A stretch of 64,000 nt of DNA, taken from contig NZ_CP013141.1 of NCBI RefSeq assembly GCF_001442535.1, forward strand, positions 877,907 to 941,906, given 5' to 3'. A program made the position numbers and the translations under genes. The DNA is from Lysobacter antibioticus (GTDB lineage Bacteria; Pseudomonadota; Gammaproteobacteria; Xanthomonadales; Xanthomonadaceae). Positions 1 through 8,509 of this stretch are shown in pieces. The notes below the pieces were generated by a model. That model was not told the origin of the DNA. It saw only the letters and a program-made list of their open reading frames with translations, and ran no database searches. Positions within the stretch are counted from its first letter, which is position 1; every line of letters begins with the position of its first letter.

Positions 1-30
1 AACACCACTGCCCTCCTCGAGACTATCTTG

Positions 31-996
31 ATGACTCGCACCTACCGTTCTGCATTGGTCGTCGCATTCCTGGCCGGCACGATGCTCGCCGGATGTTCGG
101 AGCCCAAGCCCGCCGCGACCGCCACGCCCACCCCGGCTCCGGCCACACCCTCGGCACCGCAGCCAGCGAGCAACCCCGACGTGCTGCGCTTCCGCATCGG
201 CACGCTCGACGCCGCCGCACTGAAAGACGGCGACATCGAAGCCGCCAACGACGGCAAGACCTTCGCCATCGGCCAGCCCGCCGATGAAGTGAACGCATTG
301 CTTGCCGCCGCGGGTGCGCCGACGGATGTACTGCACCTCAGCATCCAGCCTTTGCTGGTCCGCAGCGGCGCACGCATCTTGCTGTTCGACACCGGCGCGG
401 CGGATGCTGCGTTCGCGCGCGCCGGGCGCTTGCCCGCTTCGCTGCGCGCGGCCGGTGTCGAGCCCTCGCAGGTCACCGATATCTTCATCTCGCACCAGCA
501 CCACGATCACGTGGGCGGCTTGCTTACGCGCGAAGGCGCGCTGGCCTTCCCCAACGCGGCCATCCACCTCTCGACGCCCGAATGGGAGTCCCTGAAGGCC
601 GACCGCGACGCCGCCGCGCTGGTCGCCGCGATCACGCCGAAGGTAGCGGCCTTCCAGCCCGGTGCGGCGATCGTTCCCGGCGTGGTCACCGCCGTGTCCG
701 TTGACGGACACACACCCGGGCACAGCGCTTACGAGATCGCATCCGGCGACGAGCGCCTGCTCTACCTGGGCGATACCGCGCATCACCACGTGATCTCGGT
801 GCAGCGCCCGGAGTGGACGGTGCAGTACGACATGAACGCACCGCTGGCCCAGGCCAGCCGCCGCGCGCTCCTGCAACGTGCCGCCGACGGAAAGCTGCGC
901 GTCTACTCGGTTCATTTCCCCTTCCCCGGACTGGGGCACATCAAGGCCCAGGGCGACAACTTCGTTTGGGAGCCCGAGCAGGACACCGCTCGCTGA
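31..996 (+). CDS. MBL-fold metallo-hydrolase lipoprotein
   Basis: A metallo-beta-lactamase-fold hydrolase predicted to be anchored in the envelope as a lipoprotein. The N-terminus is hydrophobic and ends in a lipobox (LAGC, Cys about residue 22), followed by an Ala/Pro/Thr-rich linker. The metal-binding motif reads HQHHDHVGG, that is HxHxDH, and downstream segments GHTPGHS and YLGDTAHH supply the expected later His and Asp ligands. Overall it resembles the lactonase/methyl-parathion-hydrolase branch of the superfamily; the substrate cannot be read from sequence. The ATG at 31 is chosen over an adjacent TTG at 28. It is the first gene in the window, so its upstream context is unknown. Confidence 0.85.
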   Translation: MTRTYRSALVVAFLAGTMLAGCSEPKPAATATPTPAPATPSAPQPASNPDVLRFRIGTLDAAALKDGDIEAANDGKTFAIGQPADEVNALLAAAGAPTDVLHLSIQPLLVRSGARILLFDTGAADAAFARAGRLPASLRAAGVEPSQVTDIFISHQHHDHVGGLLTREGALAFPNAAIHLSTPEWESLKADRDAAALVAAITPKVAAFQPGAAIVPGVVTAVSVDGHTPGHSAYEIASGDERLLYLGDTAHHHVISVQRPEWTVQYDMNAPLAQASRRALLQRAADGKLRVYSVHFPFPGLGHIKAQGDNFVWEPEQDTAR

Positions 997-1043
997 TTCG
1001 CCACGGGCGCAGCGCGCGCGTCGCGGTCATCCGCGCTGCGCGC

Positions 1044-1574
1044 ATGGCGTCCACGAACTGGACTCTGGGCATGCCGAACGTCGTTTACTCGAACCGCTGG
1101 CGGTTTGGTGGCCGCAGATTCTTGAAAGTCGCCGACCATTACTTCGGCGGTACGGCACGCTACAGCTCGCACACATCACGACCGCACGGGAAAGAATTTT
1201 CGATCGCAGTCGCGCTCTTGCTGGCCCTCACTGCTTGCAGCAAGCCCACATCCGATGAAGGATCCAGCCAGCCGCCATCGCCACCGCCACCGACCGACTT
1301 CTCGTTCCTGCACGGCCCCAGCAAACACTGTTCGGCCCGGCTTCGAGCAGCTCAAAACGTTTCCGCGGCAGAGCGCTGCTGGATCGAGGTCCTGTCCGCT
1401 CGGTGCAATGTCGGAGACGATTGCCTGGTGTCCTGTCTCGCCAGCGGCAAGGCTCAGAATGAAGGCGGAGGTTGCTGGCATATCTGCTGGGAGCCTCCAT
1501 CGAGGCTCGGCGACTGGCAAGAACCATCGGGCACGGACCGGTGCCGCGCATTGGGACAGGTCAAGGGCATCTGA
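1044..1574 (+). CDS. small Cys-rich putative lipoprotein, start uncertain
   Basis: I do not recognise this family. The reading frame holds a hydrophobic stretch ending in LTACSKP (codons around 1200-1245), which looks like a lipoprotein signal. A Pro-rich linker and a domain with about eight cysteines (CSARL, RCWIEV, RCNVGDDCLVSC, GCWHICW) follow. The in-frame ATG codons at 1044 and 1071 leave an unusually long hydrophilic leader before the lipobox, so the true start is probably a non-ATG codon nearer 1190. Clustered cysteines in an exported protein suggest disulfides. It opens a strip of small accessory genes. Confidence 0.5.
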   Translation: MASTNWTLGMPNVVYSNRWRFGGRRFLKVADHYFGGTARYSSHTSRPHGKEFSIAVALLLALTACSKPTSDEGSSQPPSPPPPTDFSFLHGPSKHCSARLRAAQNVSAAERCWIEVLSARCNVGDDCLVSCLASGKAQNEGGGCWHICWEPPSRLGDWQEPSGTDRCRALGQVKGI

Positions 1575-1659
1575 CAGGAATCCCGAGCCACCTGAGCATC
1601 ATTGCGACAACCAATCGCGGGCGACATTGGCTACTCGCGACCGACTACACGAAAAGGCC

Positions 1660-2070
1660 ATGGAAACATCGGATTTCACGATCAGATCGGTGTCGACCGA
1701 CAAGGAGCTTCGGTTCTTTGACCCAATTGATTACTCGTTCCGGGTGGAGCTTCGCGGCGCGTCGATCCATGCCGTCCAGGAAGTCCATTGCCCTCTCGGC
1801 GCATCCGAGTTGACCCAGTTCTTCTCGCGTCTGGCCGCCCATGAGCGCCCTTGGTCCGGGAGCGAGCGATATACCTCGTTGGAGGGCGATTTCTCGCTCG
1901 CTGCCACCTGCTCATCGCTCGGACAAGTAACGCTCACGATCGTCATCCACGGCCCCTTCGGAGCGTCCGAAGAATGGCAAGTACGAAGCCAGCTTGGGGT
2001 GGAACTGGGGCAGCTGCGTGGAATCGCGGCGGCCGCGAATCGCTTCTTTCGCTCCATGGCAGACGCTTGA
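1660..2070 (+). CDS. DUF6228 family protein
   Basis: About 136 residues, no signal peptide or membrane segment. The pattern matches my memory of DUF6228: an N-terminal beta-rich part (FRVELRGASIHA), the mid-protein LTQFFSRLAAHERPW and SLEGDFSLAA motifs, and a C-terminal helix (GQLRGIAAAANRFF). Function unknown. The ATG at 1660 begins exactly where family-like sequence starts; the frame is open much further upstream but overlaps the preceding gene. It sits among other small orphan proteins, a context typical of fast-turnover accessory genes. Confidence 0.7.
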   Translation: METSDFTIRSVSTDKELRFFDPIDYSFRVELRGASIHAVQEVHCPLGASELTQFFSRLAAHERPWSGSERYTSLEGDFSLAATCSSLGQVTLTIVIHGPFGASEEWQVRSQLGVELGQLRGIAAAANRFFRSMADA

Positions 2071-2263
2071 ACACGCGCTCGATGCGATTCATACCTTCAG
2101 TTTCAGCGAGCCGCCATGCTATCGAAAGCGCAGCGGGCGCCGGCGCAACAGACCCCGCTGAATCAGCGGACCATTGTGTAAGACTGCCCTCATGAAGACT
2201 GCCAGTCGATACTCGACAGGCACCTGATCCGATAGAACGCTGCAACCAGGAGGTCGCCAAGAA

Positions 2264-2779
2264 ATGGATCCGTTGTCGCCTTTTGAATTAACGCTCGCCT
2301 ACTCGCTTACCCTTTGGGAGCGAATTCGAGCATCGGCATGGCTGGTTACGCAACGTTGGCTGACTGCCGTATTCGCCGGCATCTGGGTCGTGGCCGGAGC
2401 TTCGCTGGTCGGCCTGTACCTGTTCAAGGGCGTCCCTCTTACGCCGACGGTCTGGCTCGCCGCACTCGCGTGCATCCTCTTTATGCCGCTGATGCTGGTC
2501 ATCACTGCCCTTCTGCTCCATTTCAATAAACGCGCGCGCGAACCCTTCACCTACAGGTTCGATGACTACGGCGTACATGTTTCCGCGGTGTCCTACGAGT
2601 ACACGCACAAGTGGGCGGCCATTTCCCATGCCAAGCGCCTGGGCGGCTTCCTGATGCTGTTCTTTGCCCCGGGCTGCGCTCACTGCCTGCCGCTGCGAGT
2701 GGCAGGCAAACCGGAGATATACAAGCACTTGCTTGAGCTGGCGAAGCAGCACAACGTAAAAATCGAATCCGGCACCTAG
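2264..2779 (+). CDS. YcxB-like membrane protein
   Basis: A 171-residue protein with two hydrophobic segments (about residues 35-55 and 63-85). A C-terminal soluble part carries YRFDDYGVHVSA, then EYTHKWAAISHAKR, then FFAPGCAHCLPLRV. This arrangement (two TM helices, a beta-strand domain with a conserved Trp, a terminal amphipathic helix) is that of YcxB-like proteins, whose role is unknown. A clear AGGAGG ribosome site precedes the ATG by about 10 bases. The next gene starts 2 bases after its stop, so the two are probably co-transcribed. A second YcxB-like gene lies 1.9 kb downstream. Confidence 0.7.
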   Translation: MDPLSPFELTLAYSLTLWERIRASAWLVTQRWLTAVFAGIWVVAGASLVGLYLFKGVPLTPTVWLAALACILFMPLMLVITALLLHFNKRAREPFTYRFDDYGVHVSAVSYEYTHKWAAISHAKRLGGFLMLFFAPGCAHCLPLRVAGKPEIYKHLLELAKQHNVKIESGT

Positions 2780-2781
2780 CC

Positions 2782-3297
2782 ATGCAGGTCCGCTACGTCG
2801 GCCGCGAGCTCCCGGACCAAGTTACAGATGGAAACGTCAGGGGCGTACTGGCCAAGACCGAAGTTCCCCATACTCGCGCCTATGGCCTCGATCACGCCGC
2901 CGGCCAATCCAATGCCGCAACCATGACCGCCAGTGGCCAGCCAGCTATTTACCTGGAGGACACCAGCCTCACCCAGTTACTGCGCGACGCCGGTGTTGTC
3001 CGCATCGGCCTGGCAAATACCGCTGTTTACCTTGAAGACTATATCGAGCTCTATGAGGCGGAACTGATCTTCTCGGACGCCGAGGTCGAAAACAACATTG
3101 GCCAACTACCCGCTGAGATATCCGAAGCATCGCTGCACACCGAAGGCATGACGTACTACGTATTCCTTCCCTTGCCCTTCGTGGTCGACGGCGCATGCCG
3201 TATCGATGCCCTGACCCGCAACGGCGGGCGAATCACGGTCCGCGGGAGTTCATGCCGAATCGAGCTCGGCCCAAGCATCCGGCAGGCCTATATTTGA
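2782..3297 (+). CDS. hypothetical protein
   Basis: An unrecognised 171-residue soluble protein without a signal peptide. The central part (residues about 50-100) is acidic, with repeated Tyr/Glu stretches such as YLEDYIELYEAEL, and the C-terminal part is predicted beta-rich (YYVFLPLPFVVDGACRIDALTR). It is almost contiguous with the YcxB-like gene upstream, which suggests one transcript. Codon use is less GC-biased than in the housekeeping genes nearby, in line with accessory origin. No function is proposed. Confidence 0.6.
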   Translation: MQVRYVGRELPDQVTDGNVRGVLAKTEVPHTRAYGLDHAAGQSNAATMTASGQPAIYLEDTSLTQLLRDAGVVRIGLANTAVYLEDYIELYEAELIFSDAEVENNIGQLPAEISEASLHTEGMTYYVFLPLPFVVDGACRIDALTRNGGRITVRGSSCRIELGPSIRQAYI

Positions 3298-3389
3298 GGG
3301 CCGCGAGCAAGCTGTTGACGTCAGACCAAGCAGAGTATAGCCAGTCCTTTCCAGCCCAGCCGCCAACCCAGCAGACCTCAAACGACACC

Positions 3390-3860
3390 ATGTCCAACCA
3401 AAGCGTTCCCTCCCTGTACGACTGGCTCGGCGGTATCGATGCGCTGAACCGGCTGACCGATCGTTTCTACCAACACGTCAAGGCCGACCCGCTGCTGGGG
3501 CCGGTGTTCGAGCACATGGGTGCGGATCATCCGGGCCATGTCGCGACCTTTCTTGCCGAGGTACTCGGCGGGCCGGACGACTACAGCAAACAGCACGGCG
3601 GGCATCCGCACATGGTCCAGCAGCATCTCAATCGTCACTTGAGCCAGGAGAAGCGGCGGCGCTGGGTCGGTCTGCTGCTGGAAACGGCGGACGAGCTCGG
3701 CATGCCCGACGACCCGGAGTTCCGCTCGGCCCTGGTCGGCTATCTGGAATGGGGCTCGCGCCTGGCAGTGATCAATTCGCAGCCGGGGGTGGCGGTCGAC
3801 CCGCACGCGCCGATGCCGCGCTGGGGCTGGGGCGAGGTCAAGGGCCCGTATACGGGCTGA
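3390..3860 (+). CDS. group 2 truncated haemoglobin
   Basis: A globin of the 2-on-2 truncated type, expected to bind haem and handle O2 or NO in the cytoplasm. The start SLYDWLGGIDALNRLTDRFYQHVKADPLL is characteristic of trHb group 2. The proximal-His region appears in GGHPHMVQQHLNRHLS, and a Trp-rich C-terminus (MPRWGWGEV) follows. Length (156 residues) is slightly above the usual 120-140. The ATG at 3390 is chosen because homology begins there; the frame is open upstream to 3195 but overlaps the previous gene. Confidence 0.88.
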   Translation: MSNQSVPSLYDWLGGIDALNRLTDRFYQHVKADPLLGPVFEHMGADHPGHVATFLAEVLGGPDDYSKQHGGHPHMVQQHLNRHLSQEKRRRWVGLLLETADELGMPDDPEFRSALVGYLEWGSRLAVINSQPGVAVDPHAPMPRWGWGEVKGPYTG

Positions 3861-4090
3861 GCGCCCTACGTTCTTGGCGGTTGCAGCCGCCACTCTACTC
3901 GGAGGCAGCCAAGACGCTGCTTCGGATCCCCTGCCGATTGGACACCCGGCCATGTAAAGGGCGGGTGGAGCGCGGGCCGGATGCGGCAAGAGTACCGAGC
4001 CTTGTTGCCGGTCACCGCATCGCACAGGATCGCCTTTTGGGCTTCATTGCGACGAATCGCTCCGTGACCGCTCGACGAGGCAATAAAACA

Positions 4091-4564
4091 ATGGACAGCA
4101 TTTTTGACGCTATCGATCGGGCATTCAGCGACGGCACCGCCGTGCCTGCGATGTCGCTGCGCGGCGGCAATGCCCTCGACAGCCACCAAGCACCTGCGCC
4201 GTTCGATGCCGAACTCGACCGTCCGGTCGCTGCGTATCTGGAAGCGCACCATTGGGGCGTCGCGCATCTCGACCCCATCTCGTGGCGCCACTACCTGCCG
4301 CTGCTTCTGCGATACGCCTTGCTCAAGCTGGACCAGGCGGATTCGATGGCGATCGACGCACTGTTGAGTTCACTGCGTCCACCCGACCGCGATCCACCGC
4401 GCTTCGCATCGCTCACCCAGCAACAGGAACAAGCCGTGATTGCAGTGCTGGACGCCCTCGCCTTCGAGGAAGCCTCAGCCTGGACGGATGAGGCCATCGT
4501 CGCTCTTGATGAGTACTGGGCGCCGGGTGCCCACTATCGCAACGGCCTCGCCACGCAAGAGTGA
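4091..4564 (+). CDS. DUF6714 family protein
   Basis: About 157 residues with the features I associate with DUF6714: an N-terminal IFDAIDRAFSDG segment, a HHWGVAHLDPISWRHYLPLLLRYAL core in which large protein-level landmarks (Trp, Tyr, Leu-Pro) are conserved, and a C-terminal LTQQQEQAVIAVLDALAFEE helix. No signal peptide or membrane helix. Function unknown. The ATG at 4091 follows an A-rich stretch. A 230-base spacer separates it from the haemoglobin gene, so it probably has its own promoter. Confidence 0.65.
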   Translation: MDSIFDAIDRAFSDGTAVPAMSLRGGNALDSHQAPAPFDAELDRPVAAYLEAHHWGVAHLDPISWRHYLPLLLRYALLKLDQADSMAIDALLSSLRPPDRDPPRFASLTQQQEQAVIAVLDALAFEEASAWTDEAIVALDEYWAPGAHYRNGLATQE

Positions 4565-4667
4565 CTCAGGCAGGGAGCGCTGGCACCATCAGGGAAGTTC
4601 GATAGCCGCGGCTTGGACGAGCCAGGCGGCCTCGACCGCACTGCCAACCCTCCTGATCAGGCGCCCC

Positions 4668-5156
4668 ATGCATTCCTTGACCCTCACCTATGACGAACCC
4701 TTGCTGCGTCGAGCCGTACTCGGATTCTGGTGGCGGGTGGTCGGGCTGCGCTTCCTGATCGTGATGGCGCTCAATGCCATTGCCCTGGGCGTATTGCTGA
4801 TGCAAAGGGACGGCTCCTGGCTGACCGGTCTGATGGCGACCACGTTCGCATTCGGCCTGGGCTTCGTCGTCTCGCTTTACCTCGTCCACTACCGCAACTC
4901 GCTGCGCAAGTTCAGGGCGATGCGCAACCCACAGGCGAGCTTGGTACTCACCGAAGCCGGTTTCAGCCTCTCCGCCGACAGCGGCTCCAGCACCCTGCCC
5001 TGGTCTGCCGTCGCCGAGCTATGGAAGTTCGAAACCTGCTGGTTGCTGCTGTTCTCGAAGGCCCAATTCGCCACGCTGCCGTTAAGCGACGTTCCGTCCG
5101 ACGCCCAAGCGTTCATTCTTGAGCATGTGGCCGCGGCGGGCGGCAAAGTCGGCTGA
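4668..5156 (+). CDS. second YcxB-like membrane protein
   Basis: A 162-residue protein built like the gene at 2264-2779: a charged N-terminus (LTYDEPLLRRAV), two hydrophobic helices (about residues 23-43 and 50-72), a basic loop (YRNSLRKFRAM), then a soluble domain with LVLTEAGFSLSADSGSSTLPWSAVAELWKFE and LLLFSKAQFATLPL. The Trp-containing strand after the second helix is the YcxB-like hallmark. It shares the fold plan but little direct identity with the first copy, so this is probably an old paralogue or an independent acquisition. Confidence 0.65.
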   Translation: MHSLTLTYDEPLLRRAVLGFWWRVVGLRFLIVMALNAIALGVLLMQRDGSWLTGLMATTFAFGLGFVVSLYLVHYRNSLRKFRAMRNPQASLVLTEAGFSLSADSGSSTLPWSAVAELWKFETCWLLLFSKAQFATLPLSDVPSDAQAFILEHVAAAGGKVG

Positions 5157-5242
5157 CGTTTCCTGCGACCGTGACCAACCGAAACACAGAGAGTCCGCAT
5201 TAGATCTCGAACGCCTGCCATCTAACCGCCACGAGACATTCG

Positions 5243-6163
5243 ATGAAGCACTCTTCGCTCCTCGCCAAAGCCACTTCGTTTCTTTGCGCTCTGACGTGCG
5301 CTGTTTCGTCGGCGCAACCACTAAAGGCCACTGCATTCGAAGAGAAACTTCAGCAGTTCGATAGCGTCATTGATTCTGTCCTGAGCAAATCCGACTCCGA
5401 GAAAGCTTCGGCGATCGAACGCAGCTACCGAGAGCTTTTCGAGAATGAATCGGCGCAAGCTCAAGCGAATCGATCGGCCAAGGACCTGTCGCTGGGGTTT
5501 CGCGCCGCCTCACAGGCGGCGTTCTATACGCTCGATGAGCGGTATATCGACGACATGTCGCATTACCTGAAGGCGCTGGAAGCGAGGCGGCAAGCCACTC
5601 CAGCGCAGTTTGCCGCCATGTATGGGGCGCTCGTCCAAACCCGGAATCTGGACGCTGCGCAAGCGCTCTATTCGCAGCATGCCAATCCCGAGATGGAGCC
5701 ACTTCCACGACGAGAACAGATGCCCGCGACACAGAAGGGTCCAAGGGAGTGGAGCATCAGCGAGCAAGGCGTTCTATCGCTGAAGCTTCATCCGGCCCGT
5801 GCTGCGGAAATCATCGTGATATCCCATCCGTCCTGCGACTTCACCCGCCGCGCGGTGCAGGACCTGAAAGAAGTGCCTGGAGGATCGGCCTCGTTCTTTC
5901 GTGGCGCGCATTGGCTGACACCGCAGGATCGCCGATTCAAGGTCGACGTCCTTCGCAGTTGGAACCAGCAGCACCCCGACGCCAGGATGTCGATCGTCTA
6001 CAAGGAAAAAGAGTGGCGCGGACTCGACGCCTGGAGCACACCGACCTTTTACTTCATCAAAGACGGACGGGTGGTCCGCAAGATCGTCGGCTGGCCCGGC
6101 CCCGAGCGGGTCCGGGACGTCATCGATGCGGCACGCGAGATCGGCATTTCCGACGCACGGTAG
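5243..6163 (+). CDS. exported thioredoxin-like protein
   Basis: A 306-residue protein with an N-terminal signal peptide (MKHSSLLAKATSFLCALTCAVSSAQP). Residues about 30-160 are helical and Ala/Gln/Glu-rich. The C-terminal half looks like a thioredoxin fold: EIIVISHPSCDFTRRAVQDL places one cysteine where the CxxC would be, and WSTPTFYFIKDGRVVRKIVGWPG supplies the cis-Pro strand and the following hairpin. With a single active-site cysteine it could not act as a simple dithiol oxidoreductase. It is the last plus-strand gene before the convergent hfl cluster. Confidence 0.6.
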   Translation: MKHSSLLAKATSFLCALTCAVSSAQPLKATAFEEKLQQFDSVIDSVLSKSDSEKASAIERSYRELFENESAQAQANRSAKDLSLGFRAASQAAFYTLDERYIDDMSHYLKALEARRQATPAQFAAMYGALVQTRNLDAAQALYSQHANPEMEPLPRREQMPATQKGPREWSISEQGVLSLKLHPARAAEIIVISHPSCDFTRRAVQDLKEVPGGSASFFRGAHWLTPQDRRFKVDVLRSWNQQHPDARMSIVYKEKEWRGLDAWSTPTFYFIKDGRVVRKIVGWPGPERVRDVIDAAREIGISDAR

Positions 6164-6192
6164 CCGCCACATGCCGGTGAACGGCTACGCCC

Positions 6193-6384
6193 TCACCCGC
6201 CCCGCAACACCCACAGCGAAACCACCCCGATCGCGACCACGACGCCGCCCACGACGCGCAGGTGGCGGTCGGGCAATGCCTGCAGTTGCTCGGCTGCGCG
6301 TTTCCAGCCGTTCGGGGCGACGAACAGGAACAGGCCTTCGAGCACTGCGACCAGGCACAGTGCCCGGATCAACTCACCGACCAT
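6193..6384 (-). CDS. DUF2065 small membrane protein (YjeT-like)
   Basis: Sixty-three residues with two hydrophobic helices separated by a basic loop (PNGWKRAAEQLQALPDRHLRVVG). This matches the DUF2065/YjeT family, which in gammaproteobacteria commonly follows hflC. It starts 6 bases after the hflC stop, so it is the distal gene of the hfq-hflX-hflK-hflC transcript. Function unknown. In many relatives purA comes next; here the neighbouring gene is unrelated and convergent. Confidence 0.85.
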   Translation of the reverse strand: MVGELIRALCLVAVLEGLFLFVAPNGWKRAAEQLQALPDRHLRVVGGVVVAIGVVSLWVLRGG

Positions 6385-6390
6385 GCACGA

Positions 6391-7254
6391 TCAGCGGTCG
6401 GACTTGAGGTATTGCAGGAACGGATCGTCGCGGTCGAGCACGATCACGCTCTGGCCATCGGCGAAGGACTTGCGATAGCTTTCCAGGCTGCGCTGGAAGG
6501 TGAAGAACGCCGGGTCCTTGCTGGCAGCCTCGCCGTACATGCGGGTGGCCTCGGCATCGCCTTCGCCGCGCAGGCGCTGGGCGTCGCGTTCGGCTTCGGC
6601 CAGGATCACGGTCTTGTCGCGGTCGGCGGTGGCGCGGATCGCCTGCGACTGTTCGACACCTTCGGCGCGCAGCTGGCTGGCGACCTGCAGGCGCTGCGAA
6701 CGCATCTGGTTGTACACCGAGGCCAGCACATTGCTGTCCTGCGGCAGGTCGATGCGCTTGATGCGGATGTCCTTGATGCGGATACCCAGGGTCGCGGCGC
6801 CCTTGTTGATCGTCTCCAACTGCTTGCCGATCACCGCTTCGCGATCGCCCTTGACCACGTCGAGCAGGTTCAGCGAGTTGATCTCGTTGCGCAGCGAATC
6901 GCGGATGATGGGCGCCAGGCGCTCGACCGCGACGGTCTCGTCGCCGCCGGTGGCCTGGAAGAAACGGCGCATGTCGTCGATCTGGCCGAGGGCGAAGAAG
7001 TCGACGCTGACGTCGAGCTTGTCGGCGGTCAGGTAACGCTCCGGCGGCGATTCCAGGATCTGCAGACGGCGGTCGAACACCCGCGCGGTTTCGATCAGCG
7101 GCCACTTGAAGCGCAGGCCGGGGCCGATGTCCTCGCGCACCACGGTGCCGAGGCGGAACACGATCGCGCTGTGGCCTTCGCTGACCACGAACACCGAGCC
7201 CAGCAAGGCGAGCAGCAAGGCGATGCCCGAGGCAATCAGGGCGGGAACTCTCAT
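6391..7254 (-). CDS. hflC: FtsH protease modulator HflC
   Basis: SPFH/band-7 membrane protein which, with HflK, forms the large inner-membrane complex that surrounds and modulates FtsH. There is an N-terminal membrane helix (residues about 5-24), then the band-7 domain beginning VVSEGHSAIVFRLGTVV and GPGLRFKWPLIE. An Ala/Glu/Arg-rich coiled-coil region (DKTVILAEAERDAQRLRGEGDAEATRMYGEAASKD split over residues about 205-245) and a short C-terminal tail follow. Length 287 is normal. Its ATG overlaps the hflK stop (ATGA), which indicates translational coupling. Confidence 0.97.
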   Translation of the reverse strand: MRVPALIASGIALLLALLGSVFVVSEGHSAIVFRLGTVVREDIGPGLRFKWPLIETARVFDRRLQILESPPERYLTADKLDVSVDFFALGQIDDMRRFFQATGGDETVAVERLAPIIRDSLRNEINSLNLLDVVKGDREAVIGKQLETINKGAATLGIRIKDIRIKRIDLPQDSNVLASVYNQMRSQRLQVASQLRAEGVEQSQAIRATADRDKTVILAEAERDAQRLRGEGDAEATRMYGEAASKDPAFFTFQRSLESYRKSFADGQSVIVLDRDDPFLQYLKSDR

Positions 7255-8366
7255 CGGATCACCTCATCGCGGGACTTGGGGCGCGCAGGCCGGCCGACAT
7301 AGGGCACGGTGGACTGCGATTCGGTCGCGGTGACCGGGCTCAGCATTTCCGGCTGGGTCATCAGCGGCACGCTGACCGGACCCGGGGTGGTCGGCGCGCT
7401 GCGATCCATCGGCACGTACAGCACCTGGCGCGAATCGCCGCCGACGATCTTGCGGTTCTGGCTCAACACTTCTTGCACGGTGTCGAGCCACAGGCGCTTG
7501 CGGGTGACGTCGGGCGCGCTCTTGTACTGGTCGACCAGCAGCGAGAAGCGGGTCGCGTCGCCCTGGGCGCGGGCGACGGTCGAGGTCTTGTAGCCCTCGG
7601 CCGTGGTGCGCACGCGCTGGGCCTCGCCTCGCGCTTCCGGAACGATCTGCTTGGCGTAGGCCTGGGCCTGGTTGATCGAGGTGGTCTTGTCGGCGTTGGC
7701 GCGCTGCGCTTCGTCGAACGCGTCCTTGACCTCGTCCGGCGGGCGGGCGTTGGGCAGGTTGAGCTCGGTCAGGATCAGGCCGGTCTCGTAGTCCTTCAGC
7801 GAGGCCTGCAGGCGCTGGCGCACCTGCGCGGTCAGCAGGCTGCGCGCACCGAGCACGGTGTCGAGGTCGGAGCGCCCGATCTGCTCGCGCACGGCGCTCT
7901 GCGCGGCCTGCTTGAGCACGTCGTCGGGCTTGCGCGAGCCGAACAGGAACAGGCGCGGCGATTCGATCCGGTACTGGGCGTTGATCTCGACGTTGACCAT
8001 GTTGCCGTCGCGGGTCAGCACCGGGATGGTCTCGGTGTAGGCCTGGCTCTGGGTTGCGTTGAGCTTGGTCACGCGCTCGATCGGCCACGGCGCCTTGAAG
8101 TGCGGGCCGGGCTGGAGGACGCGCGAGAACACGCCGAAGCGCAGGACCACGCCGCGTTCCTGCTCGGTGACGAGCACGAAGCAGTTGAACACCAGCCACA
8201 GGCCGATCAGCAGCGCGACCCAGCGCAGGATCCCGCCGCCTCCGTTGCCGAACAAGCCGCGCAAGGGCTCGATCACAGCATCGAGACCGCGACCTTGCGG
8301 TTTGCGTTGTCGCGGCGGACGCGGGTTGTCGCCGGAATTGTCACTGCCAGGGGTGTTCCAGGCCAT
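7251..8366 (-). CDS. hflK: FtsH protease modulator HflK
   Basis: Partner of HflC in the HflKC-FtsH complex. The N-terminus is Gly/Pro/Arg-rich and cytoplasmic (residues 1-45), followed by a membrane helix (ILRWVALLIGLWLVFNCFVL). The band-7 domain then begins TEQERGVVLRFGVFSRVLQPG, and a long coiled coil lies around residues 240-310. The C-terminal tail is Pro/Thr/Ser-rich. The start at 8366 (MAWNTPGSDNSG) is the typical HflK start; upstream in-frame codons give an implausible basic leader. It overlaps hflC by 4 bases. Confidence 0.97.
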   Translation of the reverse strand: MAWNTPGSDNSGDNPRPPRQRKPQGRGLDAVIEPLRGLFGNGGGGILRWVALLIGLWLVFNCFVLVTEQERGVVLRFGVFSRVLQPGPHFKAPWPIERVTKLNATQSQAYTETIPVLTRDGNMVNVEINAQYRIESPRLFLFGSRKPDDVLKQAAQSAVREQIGRSDLDTVLGARSLLTAQVRQRLQASLKDYETGLILTELNLPNARPPDEVKDAFDEAQRANADKTTSINQAQAYAKQIVPEARGEAQRVRTTAEGYKTSTVARAQGDATRFSLLVDQYKSAPDVTRKRLWLDTVQEVLSQNRKIVGGDSRQVLYVPMDRSAPTTPGPVSVPLMTQPEMLSPVTATESQSTVPYVGRPARPKSRDEVIR

Positions 8367-8509
8367 GCCTGCTCCTAAAGATGTGGGCGCCGGGCGGGAC
8401 GTCCTGTCCAGCCCGCTGCACCGGCCACGGCCTGCGCCGCGCCCGGTCCACGGCGCCGGTTGCGCCGCGGGAGTCCGCACGCAGTCACCCGCGCACGAAC
8501 CCGTCGATT

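Noticed and set aside
6262..7302. Long plus-strand frames opposite hflC and hflK
   Set aside because: They are antisense shadows caused by high GC at third positions; the minus-strand frames carry complete conserved domains.
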